NCBI GenBank assembly: GCA_023384575.1
Contig: JAHDVP010000021.1
Span: forward strand, 27,152-91,151
Reading direction: 5' to 3'
DNA: 64,000 nucleotides
Source of the DNA: Acidobacteriota bacterium
GTDB lineage: Bacteria; Acidobacteriota; Vicinamibacteria; Vicinamibacterales; JAFNAJ01
The position numbers and the translations under genes were made by a program. This document shows, one piece after another, positions 48,834-57,060 of the stretch (positions within the stretch are counted from its first letter, which is position 1; every line of letters begins with the position of its first letter). The notes under the pieces are model-generated. The model made no database searches. It was given only the letters and a program-made list of their open reading frames with translations, and was not told the DNA's origin.

Positions 48834-50678
48834 ATGTCGCAGGATCAGATCGTCATTCTCGCGGTGCTGTGCGCCACCGTCGGGCTGTTCCTCTGGGGGC
48901 GGTGGCGGCACGACATGGTCGCGGCGGCGTCACTGCTCGCCTGCGTGGTGACCGGGCTCGTCCCGTCGCCCGACGCCTTCGCCGGCTTCGGCCATCCCGC
49001 CGTCGTGACGGTCGCCGCCGTCCTGGTCCTCAGCCGCGGCCTCCAGTTGACTGGGGCCGTCGATGCGCTCGCGCAGCGGCTGCTGCCGTCTGGCGCCGGG
49101 CCCACCATCACGATCGCCGCCCTCACGGCCCTGGCCGCGCTGCTCTCGGCCTTCATGAACAACGTGGGCGCCCTCGCGCTGCTGATCCCGGTGGCCCTTC
49201 AGATCGCGGCCAGGCAGGGGCAGGCGCCGGGGCAGCTGCTGATGCCGCTGGCCTTCGGGTCGATCCTCGGCGGCATGACGACCCTCATCGGCACGCCGCC
49301 GAACCTGATCGTGTCGGGCTTCCGCGCTGGAACCGGCGCAGGGAGCTTCGGGATGTTCGATTTCACGCCCGTCGGGCTCGCCGTCGCCGCCGCCGGCGTC
49401 GCCTTCGTGGCGCTCGTCGGCCGGCGCCTCGTGCCGGCCCGCCAGCAGGCGGGGGTCGAGGGCTTCGATACCGGCCTCTATCTCACCGAGGTGCGCGTCA
49501 CCGAGAAGAGCAAAGCCGCCGGCGTCTCGCTGCGCGAGCTCGGCCCGGCGTTCGACGAGGCCGACGCGCAGGTGGTGGGCTTCGTGCGCCATGGGTTCCG
49601 CGTGTCGACGCCCGAGGCCGGGCGCGTGCTCCGCCCGGACGACATCCTCGTCGTCGAGGCCGAGCCGGAGTCGCTGTCGACGCTGCTCTCCCGCCTCGGG
49701 TTGAAGCTCGAAGAGGACGTGCAGCGCGACGCCGAACACGAGAGCGACGCGAGCGAGGCCGGCGACGACGACCGGACCGCGTCGCGTGCGAACAACGGCG
49801 ACCGGAAGCCATCGGCCGCCGAGGAGACGACGCTGCTCGAGCTGGCGGTGCTGCCCGATGCGGCGCTCGTCGGGCTGTCGGCGACCGACATTCGGCTGCG
49901 CACGCGGTTCGGGCTGAACCTGCTCGCGGTGTCGCGTCAGGGGCGGCGATCGATCAAGCGCCTCAGGTCGACGGCGATCCAGCCTGGTGACGTCCTGCTC
50001 GTGCAGGGCAGTGCCGATGCGCTCTCGGTCTTCGCCGCGGAGTTCGGCTGCGTGCCGCTCGCCCAGCGCGCGATCCGGATTCCCGACCGGCGGAAGGCGG
50101 CCCTCGCCTCGGCCGTGATGGTCGCGGCCGTCGCCGGTGCGGCCTTCGGGCTGCTGCCGGCGGCGATCTCGTTCGTCGCCGGCGTCCTCGTGTTCATGGC
50201 GTGGCGCATCATCCCCGTGCGTGCCGTGTACGACGCCGTCGACTGGCCCGTCGTCGTGCTGCTCGGCGCATTGATCCCCGTGGCCGGCGCGATGGCGTCG
50301 ACCGGCACCGCCGACCTGATCGCCACCGCGCTGTTCGAGGGGGTCGCGCAGGGGCATCCGGTCGTGGCCCTCACGTTGATCCTGATCGTGACGATGACGT
50401 TGTCCGATTTCATGAACAACGCGGCGACGGCCGCCGTGCTGTGCCCCATCGCCATCAGCACCGCCGCGCAGCTCGGCGTCAACGCCGATCCGTTCCTGAT
50501 GGCCGTGGCCATCGGCGCCTCGTGCGCGTTCCTCACGCCCATCGGGCACCAGAACAACACGCTGATCCTCGGACCCGGCGGGTTCCGCTTCGGCGACTAC
50601 TGGCGGCTCGGCCTGCCGCTCGAGATCCTGGTCGTGGCCGTGAGCGTGCCGGTCTTGCTGATCGTGTGGCCGCTGTGA
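48834..50678 (+). CDS. SLC13/DASS-type transporter with two RCK_C (TrkA-C) domains
   Basis: 614 residues of the bacterial SLC13-like permease family that carries TrkA-C domains in its central cytoplasmic loop. Helices at both ends hold the paired Na+/substrate motifs: SAFMNNVGALALLIPVA with GTPPNLIVSGF in the first half, and SDFMNNAATAAVLCPIA with ATPIGHQNN-type LTPIGHQNNTLI in the second. Two RCK_C domains sit at residues about 210-295 and 335-410, joined by an acidic, low-complexity linker (AEHESDASEAGDDDRTA). Likely transports sulfate, dicarboxylates or similar anions with Na+. ATG 48834 (MSQDQIV) is favoured over an in-frame ATG five codons earlier. Confidence 0.9.
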   Translation: MSQDQIVILAVLCATVGLFLWGRWRHDMVAAASLLACVVTGLVPSPDAFAGFGHPAVVTVAAVLVLSRGLQLTGAVDALAQRLLPSGAGPTITIAALTALAALLSAFMNNVGALALLIPVALQIAARQGQAPGQLLMPLAFGSILGGMTTLIGTPPNLIVSGFRAGTGAGSFGMFDFTPVGLAVAAAGVAFVALVGRRLVPARQQAGVEGFDTGLYLTEVRVTEKSKAAGVSLRELGPAFDEADAQVVGFVRHGFRVSTPEAGRVLRPDDILVVEAEPESLSTLLSRLGLKLEEDVQRDAEHESDASEAGDDDRTASRANNGDRKPSAAEETTLLELAVLPDAALVGLSATDIRLRTRFGLNLLAVSRQGRRSIKRLRSTAIQPGDVLLVQGSADALSVFAAEFGCVPLAQRAIRIPDRRKAALASAVMVAAVAGAAFGLLPAAISFVAGVLVFMAWRIIPVRAVYDAVDWPVVVLLGALIPVAGAMASTGTADLIATALFEGVAQGHPVVALTLILIVTMTLSDFMNNAATAAVLCPIAISTAAQLGVNADPFLMAVAIGASCAFLTPIGHQNNTLILGPGGFRFGDYWRLGLPLEILVVAVSVPVLLIVWPL

Positions 50679-50730
50679 AGCGCGTCGCGGGGAGAGGGAT
50701 CGTTCGGAACAGGGAGGAGAGTCAGGGAGC

Positions 50731-53172
50731 ATGAACGACGAACGCGAGCGGCTCGGGCGCTATCGGCTCGTACGGGAGATCGGCCGAGGGGGCATGGGGA
50801 CAGTCCACCTCGCGATTGACGAGGCGGCCGAGCCGAAGCACCAGGTGGCCATCAAGATGCTGCGGGACGCCCTGCACGCCGAGCACGCCGTGCGCTTCCT
50901 GAGCGAGCAGCGCGTGCTCGCCTCGCTCGACCATCCGGCCATCGCGCGCTTCCTCGACGCGGGGACCGCACCCGACGGCCGTCCGTACCTCGTGATGGAG
51001 TATGTGCCCGGCGAGCCGGTCGACGCCTACTGCGACCGGCGGACGCTCACGGTGGTCGAGCGCCTCCGCCTGTTCCGCACGGTGCTCGAAGCGGTCGCGT
51101 ATGCCCACCGCCAGCTGATCGTGCACCGCGACATCAAGCCCAGGAACATCCTCGTCACCGAGCACGGCGACGTGAAGCTCGTGGACTTCGGGATCGCCAA
51201 GCCCCTGGTGGTCGACCAGCACGCCGATACCGACATCACACGGACCGGCCTTCGCCTGATGACGCCGGAGTACGCGAGCCCCGAGCAGGTGACCGGCGGC
51301 CGGATCACGACGGCCACCGACGTGTACGCGCTCGGCCTGCTCCTCTACGAACTGCTGTGCGGGCGTCGGGCGCAGCGACTGGGCACCGAGGCGCCCGGCG
51401 AGATCGAGCGGGTGGTCGTCCGCGAGGACCCGCCCCGGCCGAGCGAGGCCCTGACCCTCGCGACGACGGCCGGCGGCGGCACCGAGGTATCGGCCGATGC
51501 CGTCGCCCTGGCCCGGCGGACGACGCCCCCGCGCCTGGCCCGGCGGCTTCGCGGCGATCTCGATCGCATCGTCGCGATGGCGCTGCGCAAGGAGCCCGAG
51601 CGGAGGTACCCCTCGGTGGCGCTGCTCGCCGAGGACATCGACCACTACCTCGCCGGCCGACCGGTCAGCGCGCGCGGCGATTCGACGCTGTACCGGTTGC
51701 GCAAGTTCGTGGGCCGGCACCGCGTCGCGGCAACGGCCGCCGTGTCGCTCGGCGTGATGCTGGTCGGCTATCTCGGGGTGAGCCTGCGGCACGCCGCCGA
51801 GCTGCGTGTCGCGCTGGACCAGGCCCGAACGGAAGCGGCCAAGGCGGAGCAGGTGTCGAGCTTCCTCGTCGACCTCTTCGACAGCAACGACCCCGACCTG
51901 GCGCAGGGCGAGGAGATCACCGGACGCGAACTCCTCGAACGCGGCGTCGCGCGGGCGGCGCAGCTCTCGGACGAACCACTGCTGCAGGCGCAGCTCCTCG
52001 ACACGATCGGACGCGTCTACCGCAGCCTCGGCGAGTACGCCAAGGCCCGCCCGCTCGTCGAACGGGCGCTCGCGCTCCGGCAGGAGAACCTCGACGAGGG
52101 CCACGCCGACCTCGCGCGGAGCCATCACCACCTGGGGGTGCTCCTGAGGTTCCTCGGCGACCTTCCGGGCTCCGAACGGGAACTGCGCCGCGCGCTCGAC
52201 ATCGACCGCGCACGGCCAGCCGTGCCCGGACAGTGGATTGCCGCGGACCTGCACGACCTCGGGCACACGCTCACGGAACAGGGTCAGTACTCCGAGGGCG
52301 AGCGGCTCTTCCGCGAGAGCCTCGTCCTGCGCCGCGCCCTGCTCGGTGAGCGTCATCAGGACGTCGCCGAGAGTCTCAGCGGCGTGGCGTATGCGCGTTC
52401 GAGGCAGGGCCACCCGCGCGACGCGGTGCCGCTCTACACCGAGGCCCTCGCCATTCATGCGGAACGGCTGGGCGCGCGGCACCCGCAGGTCGCCCGCAGT
52501 CACCAGAACCTCGCGACGGTCCTGAGCGACCTCGGCGAGTACGACGATGCGGATCGCCATTACCGGGTCGCCATCGACACGTACCGCGAGGTGTACGGCG
52601 AGCGGCACCCGAGCATCGCAGTGACCATCAACAACCTCGCGAACCTGAAGGCGAGGCAGGGGGACCTCGAGTCGGCCGAGCGGCTCTTCCGCGAGTCGGC
52701 CGACATGCGCCGCGAGCTGTTCGGAGACGACCACCCGGCGACGACACGCGCGATGAACAACCTGGCGGTCACGCTCCAGCGACGCGGAAAACTCGCCGAG
52801 AGCGAGGCGCTGTTCCGCGGCCTGCTCGCCCGGCGCCTCGCCACCGACCCGAACAACCCCGAGGCGGCTGCCTACAAGACCAACCTCAGTGAGGTGCTTC
52901 GCCTGATGGGAAGGCTCGACGAAGCCGAGCACCTGGCGCGCGAGGCGCTCGAGGCACGTGCCGCAACCCACGGTCGGACGCTCGAGATCGCGGCCAGCCA
53001 CATCGCGCTCGGACGGATACTGATGGACCGCGGCGAGTACCACGACGCCGACGCTCACCTGCGCGAGGCCCTCGAGATCCGCCGCGAGCGGCTCGGAGAG
53101 GACCATCCCGAGGTGACGCGGACGCGCGCGTCGCTCGACGAACTCGCCGCCAAGCGCGCCCCACGACGCTGA
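50731..53172 (+). CDS. Serine/threonine protein kinase with C-terminal TPR repeats
   Basis: 813 residues. A Hanks-type kinase domain covers about 10-290: glycine loop EIGRGGMGTVHLA, Lys42 in VAIKML, HRDIKPRN with catalytic Asp134, VDFGIAK with Asp152, and TPEYASPEQV in the P+1 region. A transmembrane helix follows at about 335-355 (VAATAAVSLGVMLVGYLGVS). The periplasmic or extracytoplasmic part (about 400-810) is a string of tetratricopeptide repeats (ARPLVERALALRQENLDEGH, FRESLVLRRALLGERHQDVA and more). Kinases of this build are common in acidobacteria and myxobacteria and probably scaffold signalling complexes; targets are unknown. Confidence 0.95.
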   Translation: MNDERERLGRYRLVREIGRGGMGTVHLAIDEAAEPKHQVAIKMLRDALHAEHAVRFLSEQRVLASLDHPAIARFLDAGTAPDGRPYLVMEYVPGEPVDAYCDRRTLTVVERLRLFRTVLEAVAYAHRQLIVHRDIKPRNILVTEHGDVKLVDFGIAKPLVVDQHADTDITRTGLRLMTPEYASPEQVTGGRITTATDVYALGLLLYELLCGRRAQRLGTEAPGEIERVVVREDPPRPSEALTLATTAGGGTEVSADAVALARRTTPPRLARRLRGDLDRIVAMALRKEPERRYPSVALLAEDIDHYLAGRPVSARGDSTLYRLRKFVGRHRVAATAAVSLGVMLVGYLGVSLRHAAELRVALDQARTEAAKAEQVSSFLVDLFDSNDPDLAQGEEITGRELLERGVARAAQLSDEPLLQAQLLDTIGRVYRSLGEYAKARPLVERALALRQENLDEGHADLARSHHHLGVLLRFLGDLPGSERELRRALDIDRARPAVPGQWIAADLHDLGHTLTEQGQYSEGERLFRESLVLRRALLGERHQDVAESLSGVAYARSRQGHPRDAVPLYTEALAIHAERLGARHPQVARSHQNLATVLSDLGEYDDADRHYRVAIDTYREVYGERHPSIAVTINNLANLKARQGDLESAERLFRESADMRRELFGDDHPATTRAMNNLAVTLQRRGKLAESEALFRGLLARRLATDPNNPEAAAYKTNLSEVLRLMGRLDEAEHLAREALEARAATHGRTLEIAASHIALGRILMDRGEYHDADAHLREALEIRRERLGEDHPEVTRTRASLDELAAKRAPRR

Positions 53173-53282
53173 CCATGCCTGACGATCCCGATCGCGGACG
53201 ACGCAGCTTCATGGTGGCGTTCGGCATTCTCGCGGTGACCGCCTTCAGTGGCCACCGATCCGGCACAACGGAAGGAGCCCGG

Positions 53283-53594
53283 ATGTATGGACTGATTGGC
53301 AGGATCAACGCCGTGCCGGGTCAGCGGGAGGCGCTGGCGGCGATCCTCATCGACGGCGTGGGCGCCGGCATGCCCGGATGCCTGAGCTATGTCGTCGCCA
53401 GGGACCCCGCCGAGGCCGACGCGCTGTGGGTGACCGAGGTCTGGGAGAGCCAGGCGAGCCACGAGGCGTCGCTGTCACTGCCGTCGGTGCAGCAGGCCAT
53501 CACGAGGGGCCGCCCGCTCATCGCCGGCTTCAGCGAGCGTTTCGTCACCGAGCCGGTCGGCGGGTTCGGACTCGCTTCGTCGAATGCGCGGTGA
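53283..53594 (+). CDS. ABM-domain protein, putative quinol monooxygenase
   Basis: 103 residues with the antibiotic-biosynthesis-monooxygenase (ABM) fold: YGLIGRINAVPGQREALAAI, GCLSYVVARDPAEADALWVT and EVWESQASHEASLSLPSVQQ. These small dimeric ferredoxin-like proteins oxidise quinols or act without cofactor. ATG 53283 is preceded by GGAAGGAG and gives the usual family length. An in-frame ATG at 53175 would add a twin-arginine-like leader (RGRRSFMVAFGILAVTAFSG), so an exported form is possible. It follows the kinase gene. Confidence 0.8.
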   Translation: MYGLIGRINAVPGQREALAAILIDGVGAGMPGCLSYVVARDPAEADALWVTEVWESQASHEASLSLPSVQQAITRGRPLIAGFSERFVTEPVGGFGLASSNAR

Positions 53595-53681
53595 GGCACG
53601 CGCTGGTCGCCGTCGCGACGACGCCGGCCGCGCCACCCGCAGCCCTGACGCGACTGGCCGACCGTGGCGGTAAGATGCCGC

Positions 53682-54677
53682 ATGCGCGCGTGGGCGGGAA
53701 CGGGAAGGTGGCGCCCCGTCGCCTGGTGGCGTCGGCCGGCTGTGGCCCTGTCGATCGCCGCCATGGTCGGGTGCTCGCCGGCGTCGCCGGGTGAGCGCGT
53801 GCGGCAGCTCACCCTCGCGACGGGCGGAACGGGCGGGGTCTACTACCCGCTTGGAGGCGCCCTGGCCCAGATCTACACACAGGCGCTGCCCGGCGTGAAC
53901 GCCTCGGCCCAGGCCACGGTCGCCTCGGTCTTCAACATGCAGGCGGTCGACCAGGGCAAAGTCGACGTCGCCTTCACGCAGGGTGACGTCGCGTATCTCG
54001 CGTGGACCACCGGCACCCCGGGACGGCCGCACCCGCACACCAACCTGCGCGGGCTCGCCGTGCTCTACGTCAATACGCTGCAACTCGTCACCGGGACCGA
54101 CACGGGCATCCGGCGCGTGGCCGACCTCCGCGGCCGACGCGTTGGCGTCGGTGCGCCCGGCAGCGGCACCGAAGCTGCCGCCCGGATCGTGATCGAGGCC
54201 CACGGCCTCGCCTACCGCGACGTGCGGGCCGACTACCTGTCGTTCTCGGAGGTCGCGGCGCAACTGCAGGACCGCACGCTGGATGCCGGCTTCGTCGTGG
54301 CGAGCTTCCCCGTCGCCGCCCTCACCGACGCCGCCACCACCGTTGGCGTGCGCCTGCTGCCGATCGAGCCCGAGGCGGCCGACCGCATCATCGCCGGCCA
54401 CCCGTTCTTCAAGCAGGTGGTGATTCCCGCCGGCACGTATCGTGGTCAGGACGAAGACCTCCCGACGCTCGGCGTCGACAATCTCCTGGTCTGCCGGGCG
54501 GACCTGCCCGACGACCTCGTTCACGCCATGACGCGTGTGCTCTTCGAGTCGGTGCCCGAGCTGATCCGGACGCACGCAGCCGCGCGGGGCATCCGTCTCG
54601 ACAACGCGTCGGCCACACCGGTGCCGCTGCACCCGGGGGCGGCCCGCTACTACGCCGAACGGGGCGCCACACCGTGA
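53682..54677 (+). CDS. TAXI-family TRAP transporter solute-binding lipoprotein
   Basis: 331 residues. The N-terminus looks like a lipoprotein signal with the cysteine at residue 31 (SIAAMVGCSPAS). The mature part is a TAXI periplasmic binding protein: LTLATGGTGGVYYPLGGALA at the start, then NMQAVDQGKVDVAFTQGDVA and GRRVGVGAPGSGTEAAARIV. It delivers a small organic anion (glutamate or dicarboxylate in known cases) to the fused TRAP permease encoded two genes on. Its TGA overlaps the next gene's GTG. ATG 53682 is chosen over a GTG six codons upstream. Confidence 0.93.
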   Translation: MRAWAGTGRWRPVAWWRRPAVALSIAAMVGCSPASPGERVRQLTLATGGTGGVYYPLGGALAQIYTQALPGVNASAQATVASVFNMQAVDQGKVDVAFTQGDVAYLAWTTGTPGRPHPHTNLRGLAVLYVNTLQLVTGTDTGIRRVADLRGRRVGVGAPGSGTEAAARIVIEAHGLAYRDVRADYLSFSEVAAQLQDRTLDAGFVVASFPVAALTDAATTVGVRLLPIEPEAADRIIAGHPFFKQVVIPAGTYRGQDEDLPTLGVDNLLVCRADLPDDLVHAMTRVLFESVPELIRTHAAARGIRLDNASATPVPLHPGAARYYAERGATP

Positions 54678-55120
54678 CGCGGGTCACGGCAGCCACAACC
54701 GGCGTGCTGCTGCTCGCGTCCACCATGCCCACCGTCGGCGATGGCGAGGCCCCTCGTCTCGAGCTCCTGAACGAGCGGGGCCGACGCGTCTGGGTCGAGC
54801 CGCTCGCGGCCGGCGAGCCGTTCGACGTCTCGTTCATCCACTCGTCGGAGCGCTGTCGCTGGACGCAGCACTACCGCGAGCACGTGCGGCGCATCGAGCA
54901 GACGGCATCGACGTTTCCCTGCTACGGCGCGGGCATGCCGACCGACCGACCCGCTGAGACGACGGCGGACGGCTTCAAGGTGGCCGCGGTGCAGGAGATC
55001 GGAGAGCTCGTCATGCGGCACTGGCGCGACGCCGACATCACCATCGGCCATCGAGGAGCCGCCTACCGGGTCGCCGACCACCTGAACGAAGGGGAACGCT
55101 TCGTGCTGAGGGTACGGTGA
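54674..55120 (+). CDS. DUF1850 family protein
   Basis: 148 residues of the DUF1850 family, usually found between the binding protein and permease of TAXI-TRAP systems. Recognisable is the block LNERGRRVWVEPLAAGEPFD with VSFIHSSERCRWTQHY. An N-terminal hydrophobic segment (TGVLLLASTMPTVGDG) suggests export. It may help couple substrate binding to the permease; this is inference from conserved neighbourhood. GTG 54674 and its TGA overlap the genes on both sides by four bases. Confidence 0.9.
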   Translation: MTRVTAATTGVLLLASTMPTVGDGEAPRLELLNERGRRVWVEPLAAGEPFDVSFIHSSERCRWTQHYREHVRRIEQTASTFPCYGAGMPTDRPAETTADGFKVAAVQEIGELVMRHWRDADITIGHRGAAYRVADHLNEGERFVLRVR

Positions 55121-57060
55121 GCGCCGGAGAGAGTGGGCGTGCCACGGCCGCGGCCGCCGCGCGCGCGGCGTCGCTCGTTGCCCTCGCACTCGGGCTCTAC
55201 CACCTGTACGTCGCCATGGCCGGCACGCCGCCCGCCCTGGTACACCGCGCGATTCACTTCGGCGGCATGGCGCTCGTCGCGTATTTGATCCTTGCCGCCA
55301 GGGCCACGGCCCGACGCGCGGCCTGGCTGGCCGGAGCGGGTCTGCTGGCAGCGACGACCGGACTCTACCTCGTCGTCGCGTTCGACGGGATGGTCCTTCG
55401 CGTGGGCGTGCCGTCGACGCTCGATCTCATCATGGCGATCGCCCTGCTCGTCGTCCTCCTGGACCTGACGCGGCGCCTGCACGGGTGGCCCCTCGTCGTC
55501 ACGGCGGTCGTGTTCCTGGCCTACGCGCTGGTGGGCCCGATCGTGCCCGGCCTGCTGGCGCACCGGGGCTTCTCGCCGGCCGACGTGCTCGAGTTCCTCT
55601 ACGCCACGACCGAAGGCATCTTCGGGGTACCCCTCCAGGTGTCGGCCACCTACATCGTCGTCTTCATCATGTTCGCCGCGTTTCTCGAGCGGTCGGGCAT
55701 CATCGCGCTCTTCAACGACATCGCCTTCGCCGTGGCCGGGCGCACGCGAGGAGGCGTGGCGAAGGTCGCCGTGCTGTCGTCGGCGCTGATGGGCACCGTC
55801 AACGGCAGCGGGCTCGCGAACGTGACCACGACCGGAGCCATGACCATTCCGATGATGACGCGCCACGGTTTCCCCCCGCATTTCGCCGGGGGCGTCGAGG
55901 CGACCGCGTCGATGGGCGGCCAGATCATGCCGCCGGTGATGGGAGTGGCGGCCTTCCTGATGGCCGAGCGATTGGGCATGCCGTACTCCCGCATCGCCCT
56001 CGCGGCCACCGTTCCCGCGATCCTGTACTTCGTCGCGATCACCGTGCAGATTCACCTGCACGCCTCGCGCCGCGGCATGCGCGTGCTCGACGTGGCGGGG
56101 GCGCCGTCGGTCTCGAGCCTGCTGCTGAATCGCGGACCCCTGCTCCTGCCCGTCGCGGTGCTCGTGTGGCTCATGCTGGCGGGCTATTCACCTGTCTATG
56201 CGGCGGTCACCAGCATCGGGGCGACCATCGGCCTGTCGTGGGTCGCGGCCGGCGCCCTGGCGGCTTCGACCCCGACGGGCGGGCGGCGTGCCGCGCTGGC
56301 ACGGGCACTGGACGAACGCGGGGCCTCGCCTCGTCGGCTGCTCGAGGCCATCGAGGCCGGCATCCGCAACACCGTCAGCGTGGCCGTGGCGTGCGCCGTG
56401 GTGGGCATCATCGTCGGTGTCGTGACGCTGACGGGGTTCGGCCTGAAGCTCTCGAGTGCGATCATCACCGCCGCGGCAGGCCTGCTGCTGCCGACACTCG
56501 TGCTGACGATGATTGCGTGCTTCGTGCTCGGCATGGGGCTGCCGACGATCCCGACCTACATCATCACGTCGACGATGGCCGCGCCGGCGCTCACCAGGCT
56601 GGGTGTCGACCGGCTTGCTGCCGACTTCTTCGTCATGTACTTCGGCGTGCTCGCGAACATCACCCCGCCAGTCGCGCTCGCGGCGTATGCCGCGGCGGGT
56701 ATCGCGCGAGCCGATCCGCTGAAGACGTGTCTGACCGCCGTCCGCCTCTCGGTGGCCGGATTCATCGTGCCCTACATCTTCGTCTACTCGCCGATCATGC
56801 TCGGGGTCGGCTTCGCTCTGCTGCCGATGCTGCACGTCGTCCTGACGGCACTCGTGGGCGTGGCCGCGCTCGGCGCGGCCATGGAGGGGTATGCCTGGCG
56901 GGAGGCGACCCGCTCCGAACGCCTCCTGCTCGCCGCTGCGGCGGTCACGTTGATCGTGCCAGGGCTGGCGACCGACGCCGTCGGGGCGGCACTGCTCGGC
57001 GCCTTCCTCCTTCTGCACCGTCGCCGGTCGGGTGTTCCCGGCCCCATCGAGAGGGTCTGA
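55117..57060 (+). CDS. TRAP transporter fused permease (4TM + 12TM)
   Basis: 647 residues. The N-terminal part (about 1-135) is the small DctQ-like four-helix unit, and the remainder is the DctM-like large subunit: GFSPADVLEFLYATTEGIFG, GTVNGSGLANVTTTGAMTIP and MTRHGFPPHFAGGVEATASM, then GLPTIPTYIITSTMAAPAL. Such fusions belong to TAXI-TRAP systems and take up organic acids with a sodium gradient. GTG 55117 overlaps the DUF1850 stop. The final TGA shares its last base with the next gene's ATG (TGATG). Confidence 0.95.
   Translation: MSAGESGRATAAAAARAASLVALALGLYHLYVAMAGTPPALVHRAIHFGGMALVAYLILAARATARRAAWLAGAGLLAATTGLYLVVAFDGMVLRVGVPSTLDLIMAIALLVVLLDLTRRLHGWPLVVTAVVFLAYALVGPIVPGLLAHRGFSPADVLEFLYATTEGIFGVPLQVSATYIVVFIMFAAFLERSGIIALFNDIAFAVAGRTRGGVAKVAVLSSALMGTVNGSGLANVTTTGAMTIPMMTRHGFPPHFAGGVEATASMGGQIMPPVMGVAAFLMAERLGMPYSRIALAATVPAILYFVAITVQIHLHASRRGMRVLDVAGAPSVSSLLLNRGPLLLPVAVLVWLMLAGYSPVYAAVTSIGATIGLSWVAAGALAASTPTGGRRAALARALDERGASPRRLLEAIEAGIRNTVSVAVACAVVGIIVGVVTLTGFGLKLSSAIITAAAGLLLPTLVLTMIACFVLGMGLPTIPTYIITSTMAAPALTRLGVDRLAADFFVMYFGVLANITPPVALAAYAAAGIARADPLKTCLTAVRLSVAGFIVPYIFVYSPIMLGVGFALLPMLHVVLTALVGVAALGAAMEGYAWREATRSERLLLAAAAVTLIVPGLATDAVGAALLGAFLLLHRRRSGVPGPIERV

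Noticed and set aside
50722..53106. A 794-residue minus-strand open frame opposite the kinase
   Set aside because: Mirror of the GC-rich kinase-TPR gene; its residues show no domain structure, while the plus strand has complete kinase motifs.
55485..57059. Upstream extension of the frame that encodes the 639-residue protein
   Set aside because: This part overlaps the TRAP permease in a different frame and is arginine-rich; the ATG at 57060, sharing a base with the permease stop, is the sensible start.
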